DNA from: an uncultured Bacteroidia bacterium | Lineage (GTDB): Bacteria; Bacteroidota; Bacteroidia; Bacteroidales; UBA932 | Direction: 5' to 3' | NCBI GenBank assembly: GCA_902762655.1 | Contig: CACWOZ010000025.1 | Coordinates: 1 to 33,381 of the forward strand | Length of the DNA: 33,381 bases | Shown: positions 18,032-27,944 of the stretch, piece by piece | Position numbering within the stretch: the stretch's first letter is position 1 | How the letters are laid out: each line of letters opens with the position of its first letter | The notes under the pieces: generated by a model | Databases searched by the model: none | Told to the model about the DNA's origin: nothing | What the model saw: only the letters and a program-made list of their open reading frames with translations | Made by a program: the position numbers and the translations under genes

Positions 18032-18037
18032 TTTACG

Positions 18038-20098
<2,061 letters not shown>

Positions 20099-20108
20099 TT
20101 ATTATACC

Positions 20109-21371
20109 ATGTTAGACATTTTCGATCGCATCGAACGCGATTCCGGCGGCCCTATCGGCCAGTATTTCGAACAAGGATTCGGCTATTACATGTATCCCCG
20201 CCTCGAAGGGGAACTTGGCCCCCATATGACCTTCAACGGCATTCCGGTGCTTAATTGGAGCCTAAACAACTACCTCGGTCTGGCAAACCATCCCGAGGTG
20301 CGCAAGGCTGATGCACAGGGTGCAGCCGACTGGGGCCTTGCCTATCCTATGGGCGCCCGCATGATGTCCGGCCATACCCGCTATCATGAGAAACTCGAGA
20401 AGGTTTTCGCCGACTTCGAGAAGAAGGAGGATGCTTTCCTCTTCAACTTCGGCTATCAGGGAATAGTCTCTACTATCGACGCCCTTCTCGCCCGCCACGA
20501 CGTTGTCGTGTACGATGCTGAGTGCCATGCCTGCCTGCTTGACGGAATCCGTCTGCACATCGGCAGCAAATACAAATACCGTCACAACAACATTGCCGAC
20601 TGCGACAAGGTGCTCACCCGCGCCTGTGCAGAAGCGGAAGAGAACGGCGGCGGCGTGCTGCTGATTACCGAAGGCGTGTACGGTATGACCGGCGCACTGG
20701 GCAAACTCGACGAGATCGTAGCCCTCAAAAAGAAGCACAAGTTCCGTATCCTGATTGACGACGCCCACGGCTTCGGCCTCCTCGGCGAGCACGGACGCGG
20801 CACCAGCGAACATTTCGGCGTGATGGACGGCATCGACCTCTACATAGGCGCATTCGCGAAGAGCATGGCCAGCATTGGTGGCTTCGTGGCAGGCCCTCAC
20901 AGCATCATCAACTACCTGCGTGCCAATATGCGCTCCCAGATGTATGCAAAGAGCCTCCCTATGCCTCTTGTTATCGGCAACCTCAAGCGAATGGAGATTA
21001 TCGATTCACCCGAAGGAGATGAACTCCGCAAGAAATGCTGGGCCATCACCCACGCCATCCAGGATGGTTTCAAGAAGGAAGGATTCGATATCGGCGAGGC
21101 TGAAGCCTGTGTTACTCCCGTGCACATAAAGGGCGGTATCGCCCAGGCTACCAAGATGGCCAAGGACCTGCGCGAGAACTACAAGATCTTCTGCTCCATG
21201 GTCATCTATCCGGTTATCCCCAAGGGCATGATTATCTTCCGCATCGTCTGCACCGCTGCCCATACCATGGAAGACGTGGAATATACACTCAAGGCCTTCA
21301 AGGAAATCAAAGCGAAACTCGACGCCGGCCTCTATGACGGTGATGACATCGCCGCAATGACCGTCAAATAA
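20109..21371 (+). CDS. Alpha-oxoamine synthase, probable serine palmitoyltransferase
   Basis: 420 residues from the ATG at 20109 (MLDIFDRIERD...). PLP-dependent enzyme condensing an amino acid with an acyl-CoA. The Schiff-base lysine is Lys251 in AFAKSMASIGGF, the cofactor-binding Asp is in IDDAHGFG, and the ring-stacking His is in DAECHACLLDG. LNNYLGLANHPEV and GARMMSGHTRYHEKLE are typical of the Bacteroidetes clade usually annotated as serine palmitoyltransferase, the first step of sphingolipid synthesis (3-ketosphinganine). It is clearly different from the Kbl paralogue at 27945. The next gene is an SDR reductase, which would fit the second step. A longer frame reaching back into gyrB is a readthrough artefact. 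Other acyl-CoA specificities cannot be excluded. Confidence 0.83.
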   Translation: MLDIFDRIERDSGGPIGQYFEQGFGYYMYPRLEGELGPHMTFNGIPVLNWSLNNYLGLANHPEVRKADAQGAADWGLAYPMGARMMSGHTRYHEKLEKVFADFEKKEDAFLFNFGYQGIVSTIDALLARHDVVVYDAECHACLLDGIRLHIGSKYKYRHNNIADCDKVLTRACAEAEENGGGVLLITEGVYGMTGALGKLDEIVALKKKHKFRILIDDAHGFGLLGEHGRGTSEHFGVMDGIDLYIGAFAKSMASIGGFVAGPHSIINYLRANMRSQMYAKSLPMPLVIGNLKRMEIIDSPEGDELRKKCWAITHAIQDGFKKEGFDIGEAEACVTPVHIKGGIAQATKMAKDLRENYKIFCSMVIYPVIPKGMIIFRIVCTAAHTMEDVEYTLKAFKEIKAKLDAGLYDGDDIAAMTVK

Positions 21372-21373
21372 TT

Positions 21374-21400
21374 GTCATTCCGAACGAAGTGAAGGAATCT
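21374..21400 (+). repeat. Short interspersed-repeat-like palindrome overlapping the SDR start
   Basis: The stretch begins GTCATTCCGAACGAAG and ends GGAATCT, a wording I recognise as common in dispersed intergenic repeats of many bacterial genomes (often mis-translated as VIPNEVRN). ATTCC at 21377-21381 pairs with GGAAT at 21394-21398, with a small inner AC/GT stem. It starts two bases after the upstream stop and contains the GTG used to begin the SDR. Only one copy is in this window, so repeat status rests on recollection. Confidence 0.55.
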
Positions 21401-22210
21401 GAATATTTCAAAAACAAAGTGATCGTCGTCACAGGAGCCAGTTCGGGCATCGGACTGGCTTCGGCGCGTCATTTCGGAAAATGCGGGGCGAAGGTGGTTA
21501 TGGCCGCCCGCAGGCTGGATGCACTCCAGGAACTGGCTCCCTCTGTCGCCCCGGAGGAGAATGTGCTTTGTGTGAAGTGCGACGTATCTTCGGAGTCTGA
21601 CTGCAAGGCCCTCATGGATGCGGCAGTAGCCCGCTTCGGCGGCATCGACATCCTGGTGAATAATGCCGGACTCTCTATGCGTGCCATGTTCAAAGACCTG
21701 GACCTCAAGGTGATACACTCCCTCATGGACGTCAACTTCTGGGGTACAGTCAACTGCACCAAGTACGCCCTGCCTTATCTCCTTGAGAGGAAGGGGCAGG
21801 TGGCCGGTGTCATCAGCATAGCAGGCTACTCCGCCCTTCCCGCCCGTACCGGATACTCGTCTTCGAAATACGCCATCCGAGGATTCCTGGACACTATCCG
21901 CATCGAGCATCTCAAGGACGGCCTGAATGTGTTGGTCTTTGCTCCCGGCTACACTTCATCCAATGTAAGGAATGCTGCGCTTACCGCAGACGGTTCCGCA
22001 CAGGGGGAGACCCCTCTGGACGAGGGTAAACTGATGAGTGCGGAAGAGTGTGCGGCACATCTTGCCCGGGCCCTGCGCAAACGCAGGTCCGAATGCATAC
22101 TTACCGGTCTTGGCAAGGCTACTGTGCTGGCTCACAGGCTCTTCCCCAGACTTACCGACAAACTTACTTATAAATTCATCGCAAGAGAAGCCAACAGCCC
22201 CTTCAAATGA
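21389..22210 (+). CDS. SDR-family oxidoreductase, possible 3-ketosphinganine reductase
   Basis: 273 residues from GTG 21389. Rossmann fold of the classical short-chain dehydrogenase type: VVTGASSGIG (cofactor loop), AARRLD after beta-2 (the Arg pair suggests NADPH), NNAG, and the active site with a Ser in VISIAGYS and Tyr-x3-Lys in GYSSSKYA. Position directly after the palmitoyltransferase-like gene makes the next step of sphingolipid synthesis its likely reaction, which is inference from context. No ATG lies near the N-terminus. The only early in-frame starts are GTG 21389, inside the repeat-like palindrome, and GTG 21419, which would begin directly at the first beta strand. The 3' end overlaps the next gene by ATGA. 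Confidence 0.85.
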   Translation: MKESEYFKNKVIVVTGASSGIGLASARHFGKCGAKVVMAARRLDALQELAPSVAPEENVLCVKCDVSSESDCKALMDAAVARFGGIDILVNNAGLSMRAMFKDLDLKVIHSLMDVNFWGTVNCTKYALPYLLERKGQVAGVISIAGYSALPARTGYSSSKYAIRGFLDTIRIEHLKDGLNVLVFAPGYTSSNVRNAALTADGSAQGETPLDEGKLMSAEECAAHLARALRKRRSECILTGLGKATVLAHRLFPRLTDKLTYKFIAREANSPFK

Positions 22211-24186
22211 AAAAGTTCCTCCCTTTGCTGATCGTCTTCCTGGTCATCCTGATGGTGCTGCCCCGCAGCGCCAAGTTGAGTTACGACTACCGGAAGGGCG
22301 CGCCGTGGAAGTATGAAACCCTGATCGCCCCCATCGATTTTCCCGTGCTCAAGACGGAAGACGAAATCCTGGAGGAACGTAGGCTAGCCTCTGACAACAT
22401 CATTCCTTATTACAAGTATCAGGAAGATGTTGTCAATCGCAGTGTCCGTGTTGCCGAAAGTGTAGACCTCGGCGATTTTGCTTTCATGCGAACCAGCATC
22501 GTAGCATCGCTCAAGTCGGTTTACGACAGGGGTGTGGTAGGTGACGACGGTGTCCCTGGCAGTTCGGAGATTGTTTATGTCCAGAGGGACAAACGCGCTG
22601 TTGCGCGACCTGCGGCAGAGATTTCCAGACTTGCCGACGCCCGCAGCACATTTATTGCCGGCGTCTCTTCTGAATGGCCGGAAGTGAACGTGGACTCTCT
22701 GCTGCATGCAGTTTCTGCCACCGACCTGGTCGTACCCAATCTGGTTTACGACCGTATCGCCAGCGAACAGTTGAGCCCCGACGCGAACATCCCCGTGTCT
22801 CCCACATCAGGCTATGTCAGTGCAGGGCAGTTGATTGTCTCGCAGGGAGAGATCGTTACCGCCGAAATCGCACAGATGATCGCATCCTACGAGAAAGAGT
22901 ACAATGCGAACATGGGCACATCCGCCGGAGGCTTCCTTTTCTGGACGGGCAATGTAGTGATCGCCCTGCTGCTGGTGGTGTTCCTTTTCTTTGCCATCCG
23001 CCTGGTGAATCCCACCATCTTCAAGGACAACGGCAAGTATCTCTATCTCACACTGATCTTCACTGTGTTCACGGTGATTTCCATAGTACTTCCGCGCACG
23101 CATCCGGAATACCTCTACGTGGTTCCGTTCGTGCTCTGCGCCCTTCTGCTCGAGGCCTTCTTCGACAACAGGCTGGTCGTGATGACCTATGGAATCTCCA
23201 TACTCCCTCTTCTGCTATATGCAGAGGGGGGCCGCGCCGTTTTCCTGGTCTTCCTGGCCGGCGGGGTTATCTCGATTATAACATTCAAGACCTTCAACAA
23301 AGGCTGGAGACAGTTCCTGAACGCTATCATCACCTTCGCCGTGATGTTCCTTGTGTTCCTTGGGCTGCGCCTGACGGACCTTGCCGGAGGAAACATCATC
23401 CGCACGGCATTACTGCTCTTTATTTCGGCCATACTCTGCGTTGCAGGATACCCTCTCTCATATCTTTTCGAGAAGATATTCAATCTGGTCTCGGTATATC
23501 GCCTGAGCGAACTCTGCGACACATCCAACCCTCTGCTCCACGAGCTTGAGCAGAAGGCTCCGGGAACCTTCCAGCACTCCCTGCAGGTTATGAACATGGC
23601 AGATGCAGTTGCCCTGTACCACGACATCGGCAAGATGAACAACCCCATGTGCTTCGTTGAGAACGAATCCATGCTGCTTGCGGACGGCGTGCGCCGCTAT
23701 CATGAAGGCCTTACTCCCCAACAGAGTGCACAGGATATAATCAAGCATATCATCGATGGCGGAGAACTAGCCCAAAAGCATCGCCTCCCGTCCGTAATAA
23801 GGGACTTCATACTTTCGCACCACGGCACAACCGTAGTAAGTTACTTCTATGACCGTTTCCTCAAGGAGGGTGGGGCTCCCGAAGAAATAGGACTATTCCG
23901 CTATCCTGGCAGGAAGCCCGTCACACGCGAACAGACCATACTTATGCTTTGCGACAGCATAGAGGCTGCATCCCGTTCGCTCAAGGATTATACTCCCGAG
24001 GCCTTTGACGCCTTTGTAGAAGGAATCGTTGCCGGAAAGATGGAAGAAGGCCAGTTCGAAGAGGCTGAGATCAGCGTCAAGGAACTCGGCATCGTGAAAG
24101 CCTCCCTCAAGACATATCTCGCCCAGATGTATCACGGGCGCATCGCATACCCTAAAAGGAATAAATTTATCAATTTTATAAAATGA
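22207..24186 (+). CDS. pgpH: PgpH-type 7TM HD-domain phosphodiesterase, HD region shortened
   Basis: 659 residues. An N-terminal membrane anchor (FLPLLIVFLVILMVLP) is followed by a 7TMR-HDED extracellular domain to about residue 230, then seven hydrophobic segments from about 245 to 425 and a cytoplasmic HD hydrolase domain. Members hydrolyse the second messenger c-di-AMP to pApA. Metal ligands are visible: His457 in TFQHSLQV, His472-Asp473 in LYHDIGK, His514, His538-His539 in SHHGT, and an Asp in CDSIEAASRS. The distance from the first His to the HD pair is 15 residues, against 29 in Listeria PgpH as I recall it, because the segment normally reading like IGxNPLLVRTG is missing. The frame is intact, so this is not a frameshift. 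ATGA overlaps join it to both neighbours. Activity is uncertain. Confidence 0.88.
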   Translation: MKKFLPLLIVFLVILMVLPRSAKLSYDYRKGAPWKYETLIAPIDFPVLKTEDEILEERRLASDNIIPYYKYQEDVVNRSVRVAESVDLGDFAFMRTSIVASLKSVYDRGVVGDDGVPGSSEIVYVQRDKRAVARPAAEISRLADARSTFIAGVSSEWPEVNVDSLLHAVSATDLVVPNLVYDRIASEQLSPDANIPVSPTSGYVSAGQLIVSQGEIVTAEIAQMIASYEKEYNANMGTSAGGFLFWTGNVVIALLLVVFLFFAIRLVNPTIFKDNGKYLYLTLIFTVFTVISIVLPRTHPEYLYVVPFVLCALLLEAFFDNRLVVMTYGISILPLLLYAEGGRAVFLVFLAGGVISIITFKTFNKGWRQFLNAIITFAVMFLVFLGLRLTDLAGGNIIRTALLLFISAILCVAGYPLSYLFEKIFNLVSVYRLSELCDTSNPLLHELEQKAPGTFQHSLQVMNMADAVALYHDIGKMNNPMCFVENESMLLADGVRRYHEGLTPQQSAQDIIKHIIDGGELAQKHRLPSVIRDFILSHHGTTVVSYFYDRFLKEGGAPEEIGLFRYPGRKPVTREQTILMLCDSIEAASRSLKDYTPEAFDAFVEGIVAGKMEEGQFEEAEISVKELGIVKASLKTYLAQMYHGRIAYPKRNKFINFIK

Positions 24187-25175
24187 AAGTAGAAAAGAAA
24201 CAACTCGATGCCTTGAACATCGAACTGACTCTCGGGATCGAGAGCGCAGACTATGCAGAAATCGAACGCAAGAAACTGGCAGCTCGCCGCAAAACAGCCG
24301 ACTTCAAGGGCTTCCGCAAAGGAATGGTGCCCGAGAGCCTCGTGCGTCGCGTCTATGGCGACCAGATACTTGCAGAGTCCGTAAACGAGGTGATCTCGAA
24401 GGGACTCCAGGACTTTATCGATGAGAACAAACTCAATGTGCTCGGAGAACCTCTCGGCAGCGAGAATCAGCCTGAGGTGGAATGGAAGAGCGGCAACGAC
24501 TTCACATTCATCTTCGACATCGCTACCTATCCTGAGTTCGAGGTGTCTGCCGGCAAGGAAGATGTTGTCAACAAGTACACCATCACCGCATCTGCAAAGG
24601 ACAAGGCTTCGATGACCGAGAACCTCAAGAAGTACTATGAGGAGAAGAAGGAAGAAAAGAGTGACGAAGATATCGAGAAGGAACTCACTGGGCGTCTCGA
24701 GAGCGAATATGCCCAGCAGTCCGAATGGAGGCTCACCAAGGATATCCGCGACTACTTCGTGGAGAAGACCAAGTTCGACCTTCCCGAGGCCTTCATGAAG
24801 AGGTGGCTCTTCGAGGCCAACGGAGGCAAGGTCAGCAAGGAAGATATCGAGAAGGATTTCGAGGGCTTCCTCGCCGATTTCCGCTGGCAGCTCATCCGCA
24901 GCGCCTTCATGCGCAAGTACGGATTCAAGGTTGAGCAACAGGATGTGCAGGATGCAGCCCGCGGCTTTGTACAGTATCAGTATGCGATGTACGGCCTTCC
25001 CAATGTCCCCGAGGACATGCTCAAAGAAGCCGTCCAGAACATGATGCAGGACCGCAAGCAGATCGACCGCCTCGTGGAGCAGGTAGAAGACAACAAGGTG
25101 CTCGGCAAACTCAAGGAAGAGATCACCGTCAAGGCCAAGAAGATCACTTCCGAGAAATACCGCGAACTTAAGTAA
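24183..25175 (+). CDS. tig: Trigger factor lacking the PPIase domain
   Basis: 330 residues against about 430-450 for usual trigger factors. Ribosome-associated chaperone for nascent chains. The N-terminal ribosome-binding domain is complete, with the docking signature FKGFRKGMVP at 41-50 and FIFDIATYPEFEV near 105-117. The protein then passes through a short linker (about 120-160, highly charged) straight to the C-terminal substrate-cradle domain (FDLPEAFMKRWL..., QYAMYGLPNVPEDMLKEAV). The missing length matches the about 100-residue FKBP-type PPIase domain inserted between these parts in E. coli. The frame is uninterrupted, so this looks like a natural short form. It is followed one base later by clpP and then clpX, the classical tig-clpP-clpX order. 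Confidence 0.9.
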   Translation: MKVEKKQLDALNIELTLGIESADYAEIERKKLAARRKTADFKGFRKGMVPESLVRRVYGDQILAESVNEVISKGLQDFIDENKLNVLGEPLGSENQPEVEWKSGNDFTFIFDIATYPEFEVSAGKEDVVNKYTITASAKDKASMTENLKKYYEEKKEEKSDEDIEKELTGRLESEYAQQSEWRLTKDIRDYFVEKTKFDLPEAFMKRWLFEANGGKVSKEDIEKDFEGFLADFRWQLIRSAFMRKYGFKVEQQDVQDAARGFVQYQYAMYGLPNVPEDMLKEAVQNMMQDRKQIDRLVEQVEDNKVLGKLKEEITVKAKKITSEKYRELK

Positions 25176-25176
25176 T

Positions 25177-25848
25177 ATGTCTGATTTCGAGAAATTTGCG
25201 AAGTCCGAATTCGGTGTGGGGCCTATGACCCTGCACCGTTATTCTTCGGCAACCGGTTCCTACATCAATCCCACCATCATCGAGGAGCGCAAGTTGAACG
25301 TGGCCTCCATGGACGTGTTCAGCCGACTGATGATGGACCGCATCATCTTCCTCGGCGTTCCCATCGACGATGATGTCGCCAACATCGTGCAGGCGCAGTT
25401 GCTTTTCCTGGCGTCTTCCACCGACAGCAACGCCGACATTACCCTCTATCTGAACACCCCGGGAGGAAGCGTGTCAGCAGGGCTCGGCATTTACGATACC
25501 ATGCAGATAGTCGAACCGGACATCGCAACGGTATGCACGGGAATGGCGGCCTCCATGGGCAGTGTCCTGCTCTGCGCAGGCACAAAAGGTAAACGTTCCG
25601 CCCTTCCTCACAGCCGCGTACTGATCCATCAGCCCCTCGGCGGAGCGCAGGGACAGGCATCCGACATCCTCATTGCTGCCAAGGAAATAGAGAAGATGCG
25701 CGATGAACTTTGCCGCATCATTGCCGAGCACAGCGGCCAGCCATTCGAGAAGGTCTTCGCCGACGCCGACCGCGACTACTGGATGAACGCGCAGGAAGCC
25801 CTTGCTTACGGAATGGTTGACAAGATTCTCAGCAAAAAGAAGAAGTGA
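25177..25848 (+). CDS. clpP: ATP-dependent Clp protease proteolytic subunit
   Basis: 223 residues. Serine protease forming the barrel that degrades proteins fed by ClpX. The catalytic triad is visible: Ser126 in GMAASMGS, His151 in LIHQPLGG and Asp200 in [22 protein letters not shown], shaping the active site, is intact. The chain carries about 25-30 residues before the mature region, as in other Bacteroidetes ClpP. The ATG at 25177 is one base after the trigger-factor stop and the TGA overlaps the clpX ATG by one base, so expression is tightly linked. Confidence 0.97.
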   Translation: MSDFEKFAKSEFGVGPMTLHRYSSATGSYINPTIIEERKLNVASMDVFSRLMMDRIIFLGVPIDDDVANIVQAQLLFLASSTDSNADITLYLNTPGGSVSAGLGIYDTMQIVEPDIATVCTGMAASMGSVLLCAGTKGKRSALPHSRVLIHQPLGGAQGQASDILIAAKEIEKMRDELCRIIAEHSGQPFEKVFADADRDYWMNAQEALAYGMVDKILSKKKK

Positions 25849-26906
25849 TGGCGGAACAGCAGAAAGTGCAGATACCTAAACCGAAAGAAATCAAGGCCTT
25901 CCTCGACCAATACGTAATTGGTCAGGACAGGGCTAAGAAACTCCTTTCAGTGGCGGTTTACAATCATTATAAGAGAATACTCCACAATGTAGTAAATCCT
26001 GCGAACGACGGGGTTGAATTGGAGAAATCAAACATACTCCTCGTGGGTCCTACGGGCACAGGAAAGACATTACTGGCCCGCACCATTGCCAAGATGCTGA
26101 TGGTGCCCTTCGCCATCGTGGATGCGACGGTGCTGACCGAGGCAGGATATGTGGGAGAAGATGTCGAGAGCCTTCTCGTACGACTGCTTCAGGATGCAGA
26201 CTACGACCAGGCACAGGCGGAGATGGGTATTGTCTTCATCGACGAGATCGACAAGATCGCGCGTAAGAGCGACAACCCTTCCATTACCCGCGACGTTTCC
26301 GGAGAGGGCGTACAGCAGGGGCTCCTTAAGTTGCTGGAGGGAAGCGTTGTAAACGTACCCCCGGCAGGAGGCCGCAAGCACCCCGAGCAGGAGTTCATCC
26401 ACTTCAACACGGAGAACGTGCTGTTTATCTGCGGCGGTGCCTTCGAGGGTATCGACCGTGTGATTGCCCAGCGCCTGAACACCCGTGTTATCGGTTTCGG
26501 CTCCGACGAAAAACAGGCAGTCGACAAGGACAACCTCCTTCAGTATGTGGAGGCGCAGGATATGCGCAAATACGGGCTCATCCCCGAGATTATAGGCCGT
26601 CTGCCCGTCATCATGAGTCTGGACAATCTCGACCGTAAGGCCCTTAAGCGTATCCTTACCGAACCACGCAATGCCATCCTGAGGCAGTACGAGAAGATGT
26701 TCGAGATAGATGGCATCAAGCTGGAGATAGAACCCTCCGTCCTCGACATAATAGTAGATACGGCTATCAAGGAGAAACTCGGTGCGCGCGGACTCCGGTC
26801 CATCTGCGAACGCATCATGAACGATGCGATGTACGAGGCACCATCCTCACGGAGGAAGACCTTCAAACTCACCGCTGCCTATGCGAAAGAAAAACTCGGA
26901 GCCTGA
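25848..26906 (+). CDS. clpX: ClpX unfoldase lacking the N-terminal zinc-binding domain
   Basis: 352 residues from ATG 25848. AAA+ unfoldase that recognises substrates and feeds ClpP. The ATPase core is complete: Walker A GPTGTGKT (67-74), pore loop GYVG (100-103), Walker [10 protein letters not shown] (127-135), RKH loop at 176-178, and the ClpP-binding IGF loop at 215-217. The usual ClpX has about 60 more residues at the N-terminus forming a four-cysteine zinc domain that binds adaptors and some substrates. Here the protein starts seven or eight residues before [16 protein letters not shown], and the preceding bases are the end of clpP, so there is no room for the domain. A GTG at 25845 would add only one residue. 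The stop codon lies in the loop of the terminator hairpin. Confidence 0.95.
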   Translation: MAEQQKVQIPKPKEIKAFLDQYVIGQDRAKKLLSVAVYNHYKRILHNVVNPANDGVELEKSNILLVGPTGTGKTLLARTIAKMLMVPFAIVDATVLTEAGYVGEDVESLLVRLLQDADYDQAQAEMGIVFIDEIDKIARKSDNPSITRDVSGEGVQQGLLKLLEGSVVNVPPAGGRKHPEQEFIHFNTENVLFICGGAFEGIDRVIAQRLNTRVIGFGSDEKQAVDKDNLLQYVEAQDMRKYGLIPEIIGRLPVIMSLDNLDRKALKRILTEPRNAILRQYEKMFEIDGIKLEIEPSVLDIIVDTAIKEKLGARGLRSICERIMNDAMYEAPSSRRKTFKLTAAYAKEKLGA

Positions 26907-26920
26907 GCCCCGAGTTTTTT
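26891..26920. terminator. Bidirectional intrinsic terminator between clpX and tdh
   Basis: AAAACTCGG (26891-26899) pairs with CCGAGTTTT (26910-26918), with an inner GC/GC extension around a CTGA loop. It is followed by a T run on the plus strand and by TTTTTCTTTC on the minus strand. The clpX TGA is in the loop, and the tdh stop begins at 26919. Confidence 0.85.
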
Positions 26921-27872
26921 ATTTCAGTTTGATTCTGAGATGCTCGATCATGTCGCGGGACATTGAATCGAGGTCGTAGTGGGGTGTCCATCCCCATTCC
27001 GCACGGGCGCAGGAGTCGTCCATATTGTCCGGCCAGGAATCAGCGATAGCCTGGCGCACAGGATCGACCTCGTAGCGCATGCGGGCGTCGGGGATGATCT
27101 TCTTGATTGCAGCGAAGACATCTTCCGGCGCGAAACTCATCGAAGCGATGTTGAAGGAGTTGCGATGGATGAGTTTGGAAGGATCCGCCTCCATGATGTC
27201 TACCGCGGCCTTGAGGGCATCCGGCATATACATCATATCCATGAGGGTGCCTTGTGCGATGGGGCATACGAATTCTTCGCCCTTGACTGCGGCATAGTAG
27301 ATTTCGACTGCATAGTCGGTAGTGCCGCCTCCGGGAAGGGTGGTGTAGGAGATCAGTCCGGGGAAGCGTACCGAACGGGTATCCACTCCATATTTATGGA
27401 AATAATAGTCGCTGAGCAGTTCTGTCGCCACCTTTGTTACGCCATACATGGAGGTGGGTCGCTGGATGGTATCCTGGGGTGTGTCCTTATGAGGAGTGCT
27501 TGGCCCGAAGGAACCGATGGAACTGGGGGTAAAGACAGCGCATCCGTGCTCGCGGGCGACTTCCAGTATGTTGATAAGCCCGTTCATCTGGATGTCCCAT
27601 GCCTTGAGAGGGAATTTCTCCGCGGTTGCCGAAAGAAGGGCCGCAAGATTATATATGGTATCGATATCGTATCTGCCTACAGCATCGGCAATCTGCACAG
27701 CATCCACCACATTTACAACGGCCGAGGGACCGCTCTCCAGGAGTTCGCCTTTCGGCTCAAAGCCGGGGATATAACCTGCCACAATATTTCCTTCGGGATG
27801 CAAGTGCCTGAGTTTCATGGTCAACTCAGAACCAATCTGACCGGTAGAACCGATTACAAGAACATTTTTCAT
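26919..27872 (-). CDS. tdh: L-threonine 3-dehydrogenase, SDR (epimerase-like) type
   Basis: 317 residues. Oxidises L-threonine to 2-amino-3-ketobutyrate with NAD+. Rossmann motif GSTGQIGSEL at residues 8-17, active-site Ser in TPSSIGSFGP and the Tyr143-x3-Lys147 pair in SMYGVTK. This is the extended-SDR form found in Bacteroidetes and some other bacteria, not the zinc-dependent Tdh of E. coli. RFPGLISYTTLPGGGTTDYA is characteristic of this form. The divergent kbl gene supplies the next enzyme, which strongly supports the assignment. The ATG at 27872 has a -7 box 23 bases upstream. The 3' end abuts the shared terminator with clpX. Confidence 0.94.
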   Translation of the reverse strand: MKNVLVIGSTGQIGSELTMKLRHLHPEGNIVAGYIPGFEPKGELLESGPSAVVNVVDAVQIADAVGRYDIDTIYNLAALLSATAEKFPLKAWDIQMNGLINILEVAREHGCAVFTPSSIGSFGPSTPHKDTPQDTIQRPTSMYGVTKVATELLSDYYFHKYGVDTRSVRFPGLISYTTLPGGGTTDYAVEIYYAAVKGEEFVCPIAQGTLMDMMYMPDALKAAVDIMEADPSKLIHRNSFNIASMSFAPEDVFAAIKKIIPDARMRYEVDPVRQAIADSWPDNMDDSCARAEWGWTPHYDLDSMSRDMIEHLRIKLK

Positions 27873-27894
27873 TAAAGTGTCACTAATTCCGATA

Positions 27895-27902
27895 CAAATT
27901 TA
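27895..27902 (-). promoter_or_regulatory. Bacteroidetes -7 element for tdh
   Basis: Plus-strand CAAATTTA reads TAAATTTG on the minus strand, an exact TAnnTTTG. One base separates it from the opposite box for kbl. Confidence 0.6.
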
Positions 27903-27903
27903 C

Positions 27904-27911
27904 TATTTTTG
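27904..27911 (+). promoter_or_regulatory. Bacteroidetes -7 element for kbl
   Basis: TATTTTTG matches TAnnTTTG and lies 33 bases upstream of the kbl ATG. With the tdh box it forms a nearly overlapping divergent promoter, so the two genes are unlikely to be transcribed independently. Confidence 0.6.
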
Positions 27912-27944
27912 TTGTAAAGTTGAACCGAAACTATAATCAATATT

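Noticed and set aside
22207-24186. Frameshift in pgpH to explain the shortened HD region
   Set aside because: The reading frame continues with family sequence on both sides, so the loss is an in-frame deletion.
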